Notes under the pieces: generated by a model
Told to the model about the DNA's origin: nothing
Seen by the model: the letters and a program-made list of their open reading frames with translations, nothing else
The model's database searches: none
Shown: positions 24,017 through 34,784 of the stretch, in pieces
How positions within the stretch are numbered: the stretch's first letter is position 1
Layout: every line of letters begins with the position of its first letter
Position numbers and translations under genes: made by a program
Assembly: GCA_027487905.1 (NCBI GenBank)
Contig: JAIYCR010000044.1
Coordinates: 1-64,000, forward strand
Length of the DNA: 64,000 nucleotides
Origin: Rubrivivax sp.
GTDB lineage: Bacteria > Pseudomonadota > Gammaproteobacteria > Burkholderiales > Burkholderiaceae_C
Direction of reading: 5' to 3'

Positions 24017-26352
24017 GCACGCTCGACTCCACCGTTGACGATTCCCAGCACCGCAGCCCGCAGGGCACGGCGCCAGCCCCCGCGCCGGGCGTGGGGCACA
24101 TCGGCCTGGACCTGGACCTGGGCCGCAGCGACGCGGGCCAGCCCACGCAGCAGGACCCGGACGATCCGATGAGCGTGCCGGGCTCGCCTACGTCCATCTT
24201 CACCCCGGCCCCGCTGGGTGAATCGTCGGCCCGCGGCGCTGCGGCCGACTTCGGCGAGACGCGCATGGAGCCGCTGCCCGCGGAGGCCGCCGCGGCCCTG
24301 GGCGCCCAGGCAGACGGCTCGCCCGAGGCTGGACTGCTGCAGCGCGTCTTCGTGGCGATGGTGGTGCTCGGCCTGCTGCTGCTGGTGCTGACGGCGGCGC
24401 AGTCGCTCATCAGCGTGTCGCGGGGGGCGGCGCAGGTGGCGGCCACCGGCGACGCGCTGATGCATTCGCAGCGCCTGGCCAAGATCGTCACCCAGGCCAT
24501 GCAGGGCACGCCGGCTGCCCTGAACGGCGTGCGCGAGAGCTCGCAGGTGCTGGTGGGCACGGTGCGCGACCTGCGCGGCGGATCGGACCGCCTGCCCGCG
24601 CTGCCGGGCGGCTACACCACGCTGATGGACGAGCTCACCCCCTTCATCGACCGCACCGAGGCGAACGCCGCCACGGTGCTGGCGCAGCAGGCGGCGCTGG
24701 TGAAGGCGGCCACCGCGGTGCGCGGCATCACCGACCGCTCGGCCGAGCTGCTGGCAGCGGCCGAAGCCGCGGCCAGCGCGAAGTTCGAGGCCACGCCGAC
24801 CTCGGCCGAGGCCAATGCGATGGGCCAGCTGGTGATGCTCACCCAGCGCATCGCCCGCAGCGCCACCGAGTTCCAGTCGGTCGAGGGCGTGACGCCCGAG
24901 GCGGCCTTCCTGCTGGGCCGCGACGTCAACACCTTCCGCGACATCACCCAGGCCCTGCTGCAGGGCAATGCCGACCTGCGCATCGCCGCGGTGCGCGACG
25001 GCGCCACCCGCGAGCGCCTGCAGGAGCTGCTCAAGGTGTTCGAGCCCACACGCGCGGATGCCGCGGCCATCCTGGGCAACGCCCGCGGCCTGGCGGCGGC
25101 GCGCGAGGCCAACGGTGCCATCGTGGCGGACAGCGAACAGCTGCGCGACCGCCTGGGCCAGCTGCAGCAGCGGCTGCAGGAAAGCGCCACCGTCGGCGGC
25201 TGGGCCATCGCGGCCATGGTGCTCGGGCTGGCCGCTCTGGTGGCCGGCGCACTCGGCCTGGTGCGCCTGTACGTGGGCGAGCAGCAGCGCCGCGCGGCGA
25301 TGTCGGAAACCCAGCGCCAGGAAGCCGAGCTTGAGCAGCGCGAGGCCAAGCGGGTGAACGACGCCAACCAGGCGGCCATTCTTCGATTGATGAACGAGCT
25401 GCAGACGGTGGCCGAGGGCGACCTGACCCAGCAGGCCACGGTGACGGAGGACATCACCGGCGCCATTGCCGACTCGGTGAACTACACCGTGGAGGAGCTG
25501 CGCAGCCTGGTGACCCAGGTGCAGGGCGCGGTGGGCCGGGTGAGCGAGACGACCCAACAGGTGGACGCCACCTCCACCGAGCTGCTGGCCGCATCTTCCG
25601 AACAGCTGCGCGAGATCCGCGAGACCGGCGAATCGGTGCTGCAGATGGCCGGCCGCATCAACCAGGTGTCGGCCCAGGCGCAGGAGACGGCCCAGGTGGC
25701 CCGCCAGTCGCGCCAGGTGGCCGAGTCGGGCCTGCGCGCCGTGCAGGACACCATCGAAGGCATGAACGCCATCCGCGACCAGATCCAGGACACCGCCAAG
25801 CGCATCAAGCGCCTGGGCGAGAGCTCGCAGGAGATCGGCGAGATCACCGAGCTGATCTCCGACATCACCGAGCAGACCAACGTGCTGGCGCTGAACGCGG
25901 CCATCCAGGCCGCGTCCGCCGGCGAGGCCGGCCGCGGCTTCTCGGTGGTGGCCGAGGAAGTGCAGCGCCTGGCCGAACGCTCGGCCGACGCCACGCGACA
26001 GATCGCCGCGCTGGTCAAGACCATCCAGACCGACACCCAGGACGCGGTGGCCGCCATGGAGCGCTCCACCCAGGGCGTGGTCGAGGGCGCCCGGCTGTCG
26101 GACAACGCCGGCACGGCGCTCAACGACATCGACCGCGTGTCGCGTCAGCTGGCCGACCTGATCGCCCAGATTTCCCGCGAGGCCACCAGCGAGGCCAATT
26201 CGGCCAACGAGGTGGCCTCCAACATCCAGCACATCTTCGCCGTGACCGAACAGACCGGGGAGGGCACGCGGTCCACCGCCGCCATGGTGCGCGAGCTCTC
26301 CAAGACGGCCGAGGAGCTCAAGCAGTCGGTCGAGCGTTTCCGGGTGGCCTGA
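24013..26352 (+). CDS. pilJ: Type IV pilus methyl-accepting receptor PilJ
   Basis: This 779-residue inner-membrane receptor belongs to the Pil-Chp system. A cytoplasmic N-terminus of about 110 residues, rich in Pro, Ala and Asp, precedes helix 1 (about 112-136). A helical periplasmic domain (about 137-394) follows, with repeated PilJ-type heptads such as [16 protein letters not shown]. Helix 2 lies at about 396-420. The cytoplasmic signalling coiled coil has its hairpin tip at [20 protein letters not shown] (about 618-637). The N-terminal extension is longer than in Pseudomonas PilJ. The gene lies between pilI and pilL in the usual order. Confidence 0.92.
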   Translation: MSTLDSTVDDSQHRSPQGTAPAPAPGVGHIGLDLDLGRSDAGQPTQQDPDDPMSVPGSPTSIFTPAPLGESSARGAAADFGETRMEPLPAEAAAALGAQADGSPEAGLLQRVFVAMVVLGLLLLVLTAAQSLISVSRGAAQVAATGDALMHSQRLAKIVTQAMQGTPAALNGVRESSQVLVGTVRDLRGGSDRLPALPGGYTTLMDELTPFIDRTEANAATVLAQQAALVKAATAVRGITDRSAELLAAAEAAASAKFEATPTSAEANAMGQLVMLTQRIARSATEFQSVEGVTPEAAFLLGRDVNTFRDITQALLQGNADLRIAAVRDGATRERLQELLKVFEPTRADAAAILGNARGLAAAREANGAIVADSEQLRDRLGQLQQRLQESATVGGWAIAAMVLGLAALVAGALGLVRLYVGEQQRRAAMSETQRQEAELEQREAKRVNDANQAAILRLMNELQTVAEGDLTQQATVTEDITGAIADSVNYTVEELRSLVTQVQGAVGRVSETTQQVDATSTELLAASSEQLREIRETGESVLQMAGRINQVSAQAQETAQVARQSRQVAESGLRAVQDTIEGMNAIRDQIQDTAKRIKRLGESSQEIGEITELISDITEQTNVLALNAAIQAASAGEAGRGFSVVAEEVQRLAERSADATRQIAALVKTIQTDTQDAVAAMERSTQGVVEGARLSDNAGTALNDIDRVSRQLADLIAQISREATSEANSANEVASNIQHIFAVTEQTGEGTRSTAAMVRELSKTAEELKQSVERFRVA

Positions 26353-26355
26353 TCC

Positions 26356-29300
26356 GTGAACCCCGGCACCCTGTCCGCCTTCTCGCCCGACGCGCTGGCC
26401 GCGGGCCCCGCAGCCGACGAGGACCTGAGCGCCCTGGCCTGGGTGCAGGAGGAACTGCGCCGAAGCCTGGACGCAGCCCACAAAGCGCTGCGCCGGCAGC
26501 TGCGTGAACAGCAGGCGGCCCAGGGCTCGGACGTGGACGACACCGACCCGGCCGTGCTCCGGGCTGCGCGCCAGGCGCTGCACCAGGGCACGGGGGCATT
26601 GGAACTGGTGGGGCTGCCCGAGGCGGCAGCGGTGCTGCGAACGGCCGAGGCCGCGGTGCAGCGGCGCAGCAGCCAGGGGCGTCGGCTGGATGCCGAGGCG
26701 GTGGAAACCGTGGAGCGAGCGTCCTTCGCGCTGCTCGACTACCTGTCGCGCCGGCTGGCGGGCAAGGCGCCGTCGGCCCTGGGCCTGTTCCCGGCCTACC
26801 GGGGCGTGGCCGAGCTGGCCGAGCTGGACCGCATCCACCCCGCCGACCTGTGGACCGCCCCGTGGGCCTGGCACGACCTCGCCCCCGAGGACGGCGTGCA
26901 GGCCCGCCCGGTGGGCGGCGACCTCAGGCGCCGTTTCGAGCAGCAGCTGCTGGCGATGCTCCGCGGCGAGTCGCGCAGCGCACCGGCCCGCATGAGCGAC
27001 CTGTGCGCCGAACTCGCGGCCGGCTCGGGCGATGCCAACCCGCAGGTGGGCACGCTGTGGCGGCTGGCTTCGGCCTTCTTCGAGGCGCAGGCCCGCGGGC
27101 TGCTGGACAGCGACACCTACACCAAGCGCATCGGCTCGCGGCTGCTCGCGCAGCTGCGCGCGCTCGAACGCGGCGAGGGCTCGGTATCCGAGCGCCTGGC
27201 GCAGGACCTGCTCTTCTTCTGCTCGCAGGCCCGGCTGCCGGCGGGCGAACCGGCCGCCCCTGGCGGCCGTGGCGAACCGCCCGGCGTCGCCGCGCCGCGC
27301 CTGGCCGCCGTGCGGCAGAGCTTTCACCTGCCGGCCGCGCCCCCCGTGTCCTATGCGGTGAGCCGGCTGGGCCGCTTCGACCCGGCCTGGCTCGCGCAGG
27401 CGCGCAAGCGGGTGGCCGCCGCCAAGGACAGCTGGTCGGCGGTGGCGGCGGGCGAGGGCGGGCGCGCCGCGCTGCTGGCCGAGCAGTTCCTGCTGGTCGG
27501 CGATTCGCTGCGGCGGCTCTATCCGGGCGGCGACCTGCTGGCCGACAGCCTGCAGCAGGCCGCGCTGCGCGCGGTGGCGCCGGGCCAGGTTCCGGGCCCG
27601 GGTCTGGCCATGGAAGTGGCCACCAGCCTGCTCTACCTGGAGGCTTCGCTGGAGGACGGCGAACTCGACCATCCCACCTTGCCCGAACGCGTGCGGCGCC
27701 TGTCCGAGCGCGTGCTGGCGGTCACCGCCGGGGACGAGACCCAGCCGCTCGAGCCCTGGATGGAAGACCTCTACCGCTCGGTGTCCGACCGCCAGACCAT
27801 GGGCAGCGTGGTGCAGGAACTGCGCTCCAGCCTGGCCGAGGTCGAACGCGCCATCGACGACTTCTTCCGCGACCCCAACCAACGCGGCGCCCTGCTGTCG
27901 GTGCCCACCCGGCTGGGGTCGATGCGCGGCGTGCTGTCGGTGCTGGGCATCGACGCCGCCGACCGCGCGCTGGTGGACATGCGCGAGGAGGTGGACGAGC
28001 TCATCGCCGACCCGCGCGAGCGCACTGCCGGCTTCGGTGGCGCTGCATCGCCCCAGTCCTCGGGCGTGCCGGCACCGCAGGCCGCCCGCTTCGCCCGCCT
28101 GGCGGGCAACCTGGGCGCGCTCGGTTTCCTGATCGACATGCTGGGCGTGCAGCCGCAGATGGCGCGCTCGCTCTTCGTCTACGACGCCACCTCGCGCACC
28201 CTCAACCCGCTGATGGGCCGCATGCGCCGCGAGCCGGTGGCGGACCGGCGCGGCAACGAAGTCCAGCCCGAACTGCTCGAGCAGGCGCAGGTGGTGGCCA
28301 GCCAGGCCGCCAGCGGCGAGATGGCGCTGGAGGAGGTGTCGCGCGAGCTGGACCGCCTGGGCCGTGCGGCGCAGATGGACGACCGCGCGGGCCTTGCCGC
28401 CAGCGTGTCCCGTGCCCGCGCGGCGCTGGCCGATGCGCACCAGGCCTCCGACACCGACGAGGACCGTGCACAGGACGCCCGCGAGCGCATCGCCGATGCG
28501 CTGAGCGACTTCGTCAGCAGCGCCTCCACGCCGCTGGACGACGGACTTGGCTCCGCCGATGCGCCGCCGCCCATCCCGGCCGCCGGGGGGGCGGGCGCCC
28601 CGCCGGCGAACGAGGACGAGGAGATGCGCGCGGTCTTCCTCGAGGAAGCCCAGGAGGTGATCGGCGAGATCGAGGCGGCGCAGATGCAGCTGGTGCACAC
28701 GCCGGCCGACATGTCGCTGATCACCACCGTCCGACGGGGCTTCCACACCTTGAAGGGCAGCTCGCGCATGGTGGGTCTGCGCGATTTCGGTGACGCCGCC
28801 TGGGCCGGCGAGCAGCTCTACAACACCTTGCTGGCCGAGCAGCGGCCGGTGGAGGAAGCGCTGCAGCAGTTCACTGGCTTCGCGGTGGGCCACCTGGCCC
28901 AGTGGGTGGCCGACATCGCCGCGGGCCGCAGCACGCCGGACGGCGCCGGGCGGATGCTCGATGCCGCCGCGCTGGTGAAGGCCGGGGTGGTTCGATCGCT
29001 GCCGCCGGAGGTTTCGCCCGCGCCCGCGCCCGCCCCTGCCCCTGCTCCGGTCGACACGCCCATCGACATGCCGGTCGATACGCCGGTCGACGCGCCGAGC
29101 GTGCTCGAGCGCGCGCTGTCCGGTTTCGGCCTGCCACTGGATCTGCCCTCCGCCGAAGACCTCGAGCTGGCAGTGGAGCCGGTGCCGCCTGGGGAGTCGG
29201 GTGGGGGGGCGTCGTTCCAGCCCGCTACCGAGACGCTTTCCGAGGCGCCTTCCGAGGCGCCTTCCGAGGCGTCGCTGGGGTCGCAGCCCGAGCCCAGCCT

Positions 29301-32300
29301 TCAAACCGAACCGCTGGCGGCCGAGCCCTCCGTGGAAGACCCTTCCTCGGGCGCCCCCCTTGCGGGCGAATCCCCGGCAGAGCTGCCCCTGGCGGAGGAG
29401 CTCACGGCGCACGCGTCCGTGGCCGACGAATTCCAGCAGGGCACCCCCCCGCTGCTCGAGCCCTCGGCCGATGACCTGCCGGTGCTGGTCGACGTGCAGG
29501 ACACACTCAACCGGCCGCCCCAGGCCCTGACCCACGCGCCCACGCTCACCGAGGTGGTGCTCGAAGGCGAGGAAGCGGTGGAGCCGCCCCCCGAGGTGGA
29601 GCTGCGCCAGGTGGGCGACCTGCGGGTGCCCGCACCCCTGTTCAACATCTACCTCAACGAGGCCGACGAGCTGTCGCGCAGCCTCACCACCGAGATCGCC
29701 GAGTGGGCGATGGACCCGCAGGTGGCGGTGGGCGATGCGGCCGTTGCCCTGGCGCATTCGCTGGGCGGCAGCTCGGCCACCGTGGGCTATGGCGAGCTGT
29801 CCGCGCTCAGCCGCAAGCTGGAGCGCACGCTGAGCCGTGTCAACGAGCTTGGCTCGGCACTGCCCTCGGAGGCCCGCCTGTTCGTCGAAGCCGCCGAGGA
29901 AATCCGGCGCATGCTGCACCAGTTCGCCGCCGGCTTCCTGGTCGCGGCGCCGAACCCGCTCAGCGAAGGCCTGGCCGATGTCGAGCAGGCCTTGCTGCGG
30001 CGGCTTGCCGAGCGCGATGCGGATGCGGCTGCGGATGCCGATGCAGAGGTAGATGCGCTCGCCGATGCGAACGCGGACGCGGACGCGGGCGAAGCCTCCG
30101 GCTACGCGCCGATGGACGACCCGCACGGCGTCCACGACGCGGTGGACGACGAGCTCTTCCCCATTTTCGACGAGGAGGCCAGCGAACTGCTGCCGCAGCT
30201 GTCCGGCCACCTGCGCGATTGGCAGCGCCGTCCGACCGACCCGGCCATGCCAGCGGCCGCGCTGCGCGACCTGCACACCTTCAAGGGCGGTGCACGCCTG
30301 GCCGGCGCGATGCGCATGGGCGAGATGGCGCACCAACTGGAGGCCGACGTCGAAGCGCTGGCTGCGCGCGGCGCCACGCCGCCCGACATCGAGGCGCTGC
30401 AGATGCGCGCCGATGCGCTGAACGAGGCGTTGGAGGCCCTGAGGGCCGCCCATTCCCAGCCGTCTGCCGGTTCGATGAGCGAACCCGAGGCCATCGAGCT
30501 GGCGCTGCGCTCGCGCCTGGGCGATTTCGGCTCGACGGTCGTCCCGGCCCACCCGCTGGCTCCGGCCCCCGTCGCCACGCCCGCGCCCGCGCCGACGCCC
30601 GACCCGACACCGAACCCTGCCCCCACCACCACTCCTGCGATGCAGGACACCGTGCTGGCCACCTTGCCCGCAACGCTGTTCGCCACGCTGCCGCTGGAGT
30701 TTCCCCAGGGCGCGACCGAGTTGCCTTCCGCGGACGCCCGGCTGCCCGACGCCACGCCGACTCAGGCCGAAGGCACGGCCCCAGGCACGGATTCAAAGAC
30801 GACCCCCGAGACGTCTGCGGCGACGTCCCCGGCGACGGCCCCGGCCGACTGGTCCATCACCCAGCCCATCGGGCCGGAGTGGGGCCGGACCTCGGTGTTC
30901 GCCAACCCGTTCGCGACACCGCAGGGACCGGACCTCGAACTGCCGGCGCCAGCCGAGTTGCAGACCGAGCCGCAGCCGCAGCCCGAGCCCGAGCCGGATC
31001 TCCAGACCGAGCCGCACCCGGCTCCAATGGCCGAAGCGGATACGGAAGCGGAAGCTGATGTCCAGCCCCCCGCCGACGCCCCCTCCGACGCCGACGCACA
31101 GCCCGCGCGGGTCGCCCCCGCCCCCGCACCGCTGCCCGACATCGACTGGACCCGTTTCACGGCCAGCCGCGAGGCGCTGCGCGCCGACGAGCCGCCCTCG
31201 GCCGATCGCCAGCCGCTGGCCGCCTCGGCGGTTCGAGTGCGCACGCCGGTGCTCGAGCGCATGGTCGGTCTTTCGGGCGAGGTCAGCGTCACCCGGTCGC
31301 GCATCGAGCAGGGCGTGCAGCAGATGCGCAGCTCGCTGACCGACCTCACCGACAACCTGCTGCGCCTGCGCGAGCAGCTGCGCGACATCGAGGTGCAGGC
31401 CGAGACGCAGATGAGCTCGCGCCGCGAGGCCGCCCGGGCCGCGGCCCAGGCCTTCGACCCGCTGGAGTTCGACCGCTTCACCCGCTTCCAGGAAATCACG
31501 CGGATGATGGCCGAGTCGGTGAACGACGTCGGCACCGTGCACCGCAACCTGCAGCGTGCCATCGAGAGCACCGAGGACGAACTGGCCGCCCAGGCGCGCC
31601 TCACCCGAGAGCTGCAGGACGACCTGCTGCGCACCCGGATGGTGGAGTTCGACGGCCTGGCCGAGCGGCTGCACCGCGTGGTGCGCCAAGCGGCCAAGGA
31701 GACGGGCAAGCAGGTGCGGCTGGACATCGTGGGCGGCACCATCGAGGTCGACCGCGGCGTGCTGGACCGCATGACCCCGGCCTTCGAGCACCTGCTGCGC
31801 AACAGCGTGGCTCACGGCATCGAGCTGCCCGAGGCCCGTGCGGCCGCGGGCAAGCCGGCCACCGGCACCATCGCCGTGTCGCTCGCCCAGGAGGGCAACG
31901 ACGTCAGCGTGGAGTTCCGCGACGACGGCGCCGGCCTCGACCTTGCCCGCATCCGCGAGCGCGGCCTGGCCACCGGCCTGCTGTCCCCGGGCGTGGCCTA
32001 TGCCGACGCCGAGGTGCAGCAGCTCATCTACGCGCCGGGTTTCTCCACCGTCACCCAGGTCACCGGCCTGGCCGGCCGGGGCATCGGCATGGATGTGGTG
32101 CGCGCCGAGGTGAATGCCCTGGGTGGCCGCATCGAGACCCTGAGCACGCCCGCCGCAGGCACCACCTTCCGCCTGGTGCTGCCGCTGACCACCGCGGTCA
32201 CCCAGGTGCTGATGCTGCGCTGCGGCGCCGAGCGGGTTGCGGTTCCGGCCACGCTGGTCGAACTCGTCCGGCGCGTGGATGCGGCCGAGATCGAGCGGGC

Positions 32301-33114
32301 CTACGCCAGCGGCACCGCCGTCGTGGCCAGCGGCGCGGCCACGCTGGGCGATGGGCCGGTGCCTTTCTTCTGGCTGGGCGCGCTGCTGCAGCTGGGCGGA
32401 CGCAGCAGCGAAGCGGCAGGCCGCACCCGGCCGATGGTGATCATCCGCAGCGCCCAGCAGCGCGTGGCGCTGCACGTGGACGAGGTCGTCGGCACCCAGG
32501 AAGTGGTGGTCAAGAACCTGGGGCAGCAGCTCGCCCGCTTGCCCGGTCTGGGCGGCATGTCGGTGCTGGCCTCGGGCGACATCGCGCTCATCTACAACCC
32601 GGTGGCGCTGGCCACGGCCTATGGGTCGCAGGCGCGCTCGGCGATGCAGGCCGCGGTGACCGGCCTGGGCGCAGCGCCGGACCGCCGTGGCCGCTCGGGA
32701 GCGCTCGAGCCGGCCTCCGCCGTGCAGCCGCTCGCCCCGCTGGTGCTGGTGGTGGACGACTCGCTCACCGTGCGCCGCGTCACCCAGCGCCTGCTGCAGC
32801 GCGAGGGCTACCGCGTGTCGCTCGCCAAGGACGGCCTGGAGGCGCTCGAACGGCTGGCCGAGGAGCGTCCCACGGTGCTGCTCAGCGACATCGAGATGCC
32901 GCGCATGGATGGCTTCGACCTGGTGCGCAACCTGCGCGGCGATGCCCGGCTGCGCAGCCTGCCGGTGATCATGATCACCTCGCGCATCGCGCAGAAGCAC
33001 CGCGACTACGCCGCCGAGCTCGGCGTGGACCACTACCTCGGCAAGCCCTATGCCGAAGACGACCTGCTCGCGCTGGTGGGGCGTTACGCCCGGGTGGCCG
33101 ACACGCTGATCTGA
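26356..33114 (+). CDS. pilL: Hybrid chemosensory histidine kinase PilL/ChpA
   Basis: This 2252-residue CheA-like kinase controls type IV pili. At least three phosphotransfer (Hpt) motifs with His are visible: FHTLKGSSRMVG (about residue 796), AHSLGGSSATVG (about 1133) and LHTFKGGARLAG (about 1306). The N-terminal 700 residues contain Hpt-like helices without a clear His. Linkers of Pro/Ala and Glu/Pro repeats separate the domains. The kinase core follows, with the N box in HLLRNSVAHG (about 1812) and the G box in AGRGIGMDVVRAEV (about 1912). A CheW-like domain and a C-terminal receiver with phosphoacceptor Asp in SDIEMPRMDG (about 2178) complete the protein. The start is GTG, 3 bases after pilJ. 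Confidence 0.93.
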   Translation: MNPGTLSAFSPDALAAGPAADEDLSALAWVQEELRRSLDAAHKALRRQLREQQAAQGSDVDDTDPAVLRAARQALHQGTGALELVGLPEAAAVLRTAEAAVQRRSSQGRRLDAEAVETVERASFALLDYLSRRLAGKAPSALGLFPAYRGVAELAELDRIHPADLWTAPWAWHDLAPEDGVQARPVGGDLRRRFEQQLLAMLRGESRSAPARMSDLCAELAAGSGDANPQVGTLWRLASAFFEAQARGLLDSDTYTKRIGSRLLAQLRALERGEGSVSERLAQDLLFFCSQARLPAGEPAAPGGRGEPPGVAAPRLAAVRQSFHLPAAPPVSYAVSRLGRFDPAWLAQARKRVAAAKDSWSAVAAGEGGRAALLAEQFLLVGDSLRRLYPGGDLLADSLQQAALRAVAPGQVPGPGLAMEVATSLLYLEASLEDGELDHPTLPERVRRLSERVLAVTAGDETQPLEPWMEDLYRSVSDRQTMGSVVQELRSSLAEVERAIDDFFRDPNQRGALLSVPTRLGSMRGVLSVLGIDAADRALVDMREEVDELIADPRERTAGFGGAASPQSSGVPAPQAARFARLAGNLGALGFLIDMLGVQPQMARSLFVYDATSRTLNPLMGRMRREPVADRRGNEVQPELLEQAQVVASQAASGEMALEEVSRELDRLGRAAQMDDRAGLAASVSRARAALADAHQASDTDEDRAQDARERIADALSDFVSSASTPLDDGLGSADAPPPIPAAGGAGAPPANEDEEMRAVFLEEAQEVIGEIEAAQMQLVHTPADMSLITTVRRGFHTLKGSSRMVGLRDFGDAAWAGEQLYNTLLAEQRPVEEALQQFTGFAVGHLAQWVADIAAGRSTPDGAGRMLDAAALVKAGVVRSLPPEVSPAPAPAPAPAPVDTPIDMPVDTPVDAPSVLERALSGFGLPLDLPSAEDLELAVEPVPPGESGGGASFQPATETLSEAPSEAPSEASLGSQPEPSLQTEPLAAEPSVEDPSSGAPLAGESPAELPLAEELTAHASVADEFQQGTPPLLEPSADDLPVLVDVQDTLNRPPQALTHAPTLTEVVLEGEEAVEPPPEVELRQVGDLRVPAPLFNIYLNEADELSRSLTTEIAEWAMDPQVAVGDAAVALAHSLGGSSATVGYGELSALSRKLERTLSRVNELGSALPSEARLFVEAAEEIRRMLHQFAAGFLVAAPNPLSEGLADVEQALLRRLAERDADAAADADAEVDALADANADADAGEASGYAPMDDPHGVHDAVDDELFPIFDEEASELLPQLSGHLRDWQRRPTDPAMPAAALRDLHTFKGGARLAGAMRMGEMAHQLEADVEALAARGATPPDIEALQMRADALNEALEALRAAHSQPSAGSMSEPEAIELALRSRLGDFGSTVVPAHPLAPAPVATPAPAPTPDPTPNPAPTTTPAMQDTVLATLPATLFATLPLEFPQGATELPSADARLPDATPTQAEGTAPGTDSKTTPETSAATSPATAPADWSITQPIGPEWGRTSVFANPFATPQGPDLELPAPAELQTEPQPQPEPEPDLQTEPHPAPMAEADTEAEADVQPPADAPSDADAQPARVAPAPAPLPDIDWTRFTASREALRADEPPSADRQPLAASAVRVRTPVLERMVGLSGEVSVTRSRIEQGVQQMRSSLTDLTDNLLRLREQLRDIEVQAETQMSSRREAARAAAQAFDPLEFDRFTRFQEITRMMAESVNDVGTVHRNLQRAIESTEDELAAQARLTRELQDDLLRTRMVEFDGLAERLHRVVRQAAKETGKQVRLDIVGGTIEVDRGVLDRMTPAFEHLLRNSVAHGIELPEARAAAGKPATGTIAVSLAQEGNDVSVEFRDDGAGLDLARIRERGLATGLLSPGVAYADAEVQQLIYAPGFSTVTQVTGLAGRGIGMDVVRAEVNALGGRIETLSTPAAGTTFRLVLPLTTAVTQVLMLRCGAERVAVPATLVELVRRVDAAEIERAYASGTAVVASGAATLGDGPVPFFWLGALLQLGGRSSEAAGRTRPMVIIRSAQQRVALHVDEVVGTQEVVVKNLGQQLARLPGLGGMSVLASGDIALIYNPVALATAYGSQARSAMQAAVTGLGAAPDRRGRSGALEPASAVQPLAPLVLVVDDSLTVRRVTQRLLQREGYRVSLAKDGLEALERLAEERPTVLLSDIEMPRMDGFDLVRNLRGDARLRSLPVIMITSRIAQKHRDYAAELGVDHYLGKPYAEDDLLALVGRYARVADTLI

Positions 33115-33130
33115 TCTGATCTGATCTGAT
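33106..33130. repeat. Five tandem CTGAT units spanning the pilL stop codon
   Basis: Five perfect copies of CTGAT run across the pilL stop into the intergenic gap. Because the unit reads CTG ATC TGA in the coding frame, gain or loss of one unit leaves the encoded C-terminus unchanged. The repeat may therefore be free to vary. Confidence 0.8.
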
Positions 33131-33134
33131 CAGG

Positions 33135-33172
33135 CCTGAAGCGGGTCGCCTTCGACGGCGACCCCGTTCAGG
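33135..33172. terminator. Bidirectional hairpin between pilL and the photolyase gene
   Basis: CCTGAAGCGGGTCGCC (33135-33150) pairs with GGCGACCCCGTTCAGG (33157-33172) around a 6-base loop, with only two central mismatches. It lies between convergent genes and covers the stop codon of the photolyase gene. There is no long T-run on either side, so Rho-independent termination is likely but not certain. Confidence 0.6.
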
Positions 33173-34763
33173 GCGCCGTGGCCCGCCCGCCCTTCTTGAC
33201 CACGGCGAAGCGCTCGAGCGTCTTGGCCCGTGCCTCGTCGTGGGCCACGATGGGTGCGGGGTAGTCCACGCCCGGCGTGAAGCCTGCGGCCAGCAGCTCG
33301 GCGGGCCGGCCGGTCCAGGGCGCGTGCAGCGCCGCGTCCGGCAGTGCGGCCAGCGCCGGCAGGTAGCGCCGGATGAAGCGGCCCTGGGGGTCGAACTTCT
33401 CGCTCTGGCTCACCGGGTTGAAGATGCGGAAGTAGGGCTGGGCGTCGCAGCCGGTGGACGCCGCCCATTGCCAGCCGCCGTTGTTGGCCGCCAGGTCGTA
33501 GTCGATCAGATGGCGGGCGAAATAGGCCTCGCCGCGCCGCCAGTCGATGCCCAGGTCCTTGGTCAGGAAGCTGGCCGTCACCATGCGCAGGCGGTTGTGC
33601 ATGTAGCCGGTCTGGTTGATCTGGGCCATGGCCGCATCCACCAGCGGATAGCCGGTGCGGCCCTCGCACCAGGCCTCGAAGAGCGCGTCGGCATGGCGGC
33701 CCGTCTCCCAGCGGATGGCGTCGTATTCAGGCTTGAACGAGCGCGAGACGACATGCGGGTGATGGTGCAGCACCTGGTGGTAGAAGTCGCGCCAGATGAG
33801 CTCGCTCAGCCACACCGAAGCACCGCGCGAGCCCGCCTTCATGCGCGCATGGGCTTCGCGGGCCAGGCGCCGAACCGACACCGTGCCGAAGCGCAGGTGC
33901 ACCGACAGGTAGCTCGGGCCCTTGACCGCCGGGAAATTGCGGGCGTCCTCGTAGGCGTCCATGCGGGGCAGGAAGTCGTCGAGCAGGGCCTGGGCTCCGG
34001 CCTCGCCCGCCGGCACCTTCAGGCTGTCGCCCGATGCGGCCTCGAAGCCGATGTCCGCGAGCGCCGGCACGGCCTCGAAGGCGCCGGCCTCGCGCACGGC
34101 AGCGGCCTGCTCGGTGGTCAAGCCGGCCAGGCGGCCCACCGAGGCCGGGGCAAGCGTCTCGGCCGGCGCGAGGTCGGCATCGGTGAGGCGGCGCAGCCAG
34201 GCGTTCTTGTAGGGGGTGAACACCGAGAAGGGCGTTCCGCTGGCCGTCATCACCTCCCGGCGTTCGAAGACGACGTGGTCCTTCACCGTGTGCAGGCCGA
34301 TGCCGATGTCGGCCAGCCGGCCGCGCACCGCCGCATCGCGGGCCAGCGCGGCGGGTTCGTCGTCGTGCGCGGCCAGCACCGACTGCACCCGCAGCGCCTG
34401 CGCGAGCCGGGGCAGGGCGTCGCGGGGGTCGCCGTGCAGCACGAGCAGCCGCGGGGGCTGCACCGCAGCATCGCCTTCGCCCTGGGCCGCTGCCCGTTCC
34501 CGCAGCGCCTCGTCCAGCGCCTTCAGGCTCTGAACGATGAAGGCCACGCGCCGGTCGGATCGCGGCAGCGGGTCGAGGATGCTGCGGTCGAAGACGAACA
34601 CGCACCACAGCTGGCGGGCCTCTTCGGCTGCGCGGGCCAGCGCGGTGTGGTCGTCCAGGCGCAGGTCGCGGCGCATCCACACCAGCGCGCGGTCGACGAT
34701 CTCGGCCTGCGGCGCGGGCCGGGGCGCCGGCCGGGTGGAAGGGGCATGGGCAAAGGCGGTCAT
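33168..34763 (-). CDS. phrB: Deoxyribodipyrimidine photolyase
   Basis: This 531-residue flavoprotein uses blue light to split cyclobutane pyrimidine dimers in DNA. The N-terminal antenna domain begins VDRALVWMRRDLRLDDHTAL. The C-terminal FAD domain carries the diagnostic segments LRFGTVSVRRL, WRDFYHQVLHHHPHV, TGYPLVDAAMAQINQTGYMH (about residues 371-390) and DYDLAANNGGWQWAASTGCD. These contain the residues that hold FAD and the Trp chain for photoreduction. The length and motifs fit class I CPD photolyases better than cryptochromes. The start is 33 bases from the divergent algH start, so the two promoters must interlock. Confidence 0.93.
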   Translation of the reverse strand: MTAFAHAPSTRPAPRPAPQAEIVDRALVWMRRDLRLDDHTALARAAEEARQLWCVFVFDRSILDPLPRSDRRVAFIVQSLKALDEALRERAAAQGEGDAAVQPPRLLVLHGDPRDALPRLAQALRVQSVLAAHDDEPAALARDAAVRGRLADIGIGLHTVKDHVVFERREVMTASGTPFSVFTPYKNAWLRRLTDADLAPAETLAPASVGRLAGLTTEQAAAVREAGAFEAVPALADIGFEAASGDSLKVPAGEAGAQALLDDFLPRMDAYEDARNFPAVKGPSYLSVHLRFGTVSVRRLAREAHARMKAGSRGASVWLSELIWRDFYHQVLHHHPHVVSRSFKPEYDAIRWETGRHADALFEAWCEGRTGYPLVDAAMAQINQTGYMHNRLRMVTASFLTKDLGIDWRRGEAYFARHLIDYDLAANNGGWQWAASTGCDAQPYFRIFNPVSQSEKFDPQGRFIRRYLPALAALPDAALHAPWTGRPAELLAAGFTPGVDYPAPIVAHDEARAKTLERFAVVKKGGRATAP

Positions 34764-34784
34764 GGGCGCAGTCTGCCGCAGGAA

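Noticed and set aside
23926-30552. A 2208-codon open frame on the minus strand
   Set aside because: It is antisense to pilJ and pilL. Long antisense frames are expected in high-GC coding DNA, and its His/Arg/Gly-rich product resembles no family.
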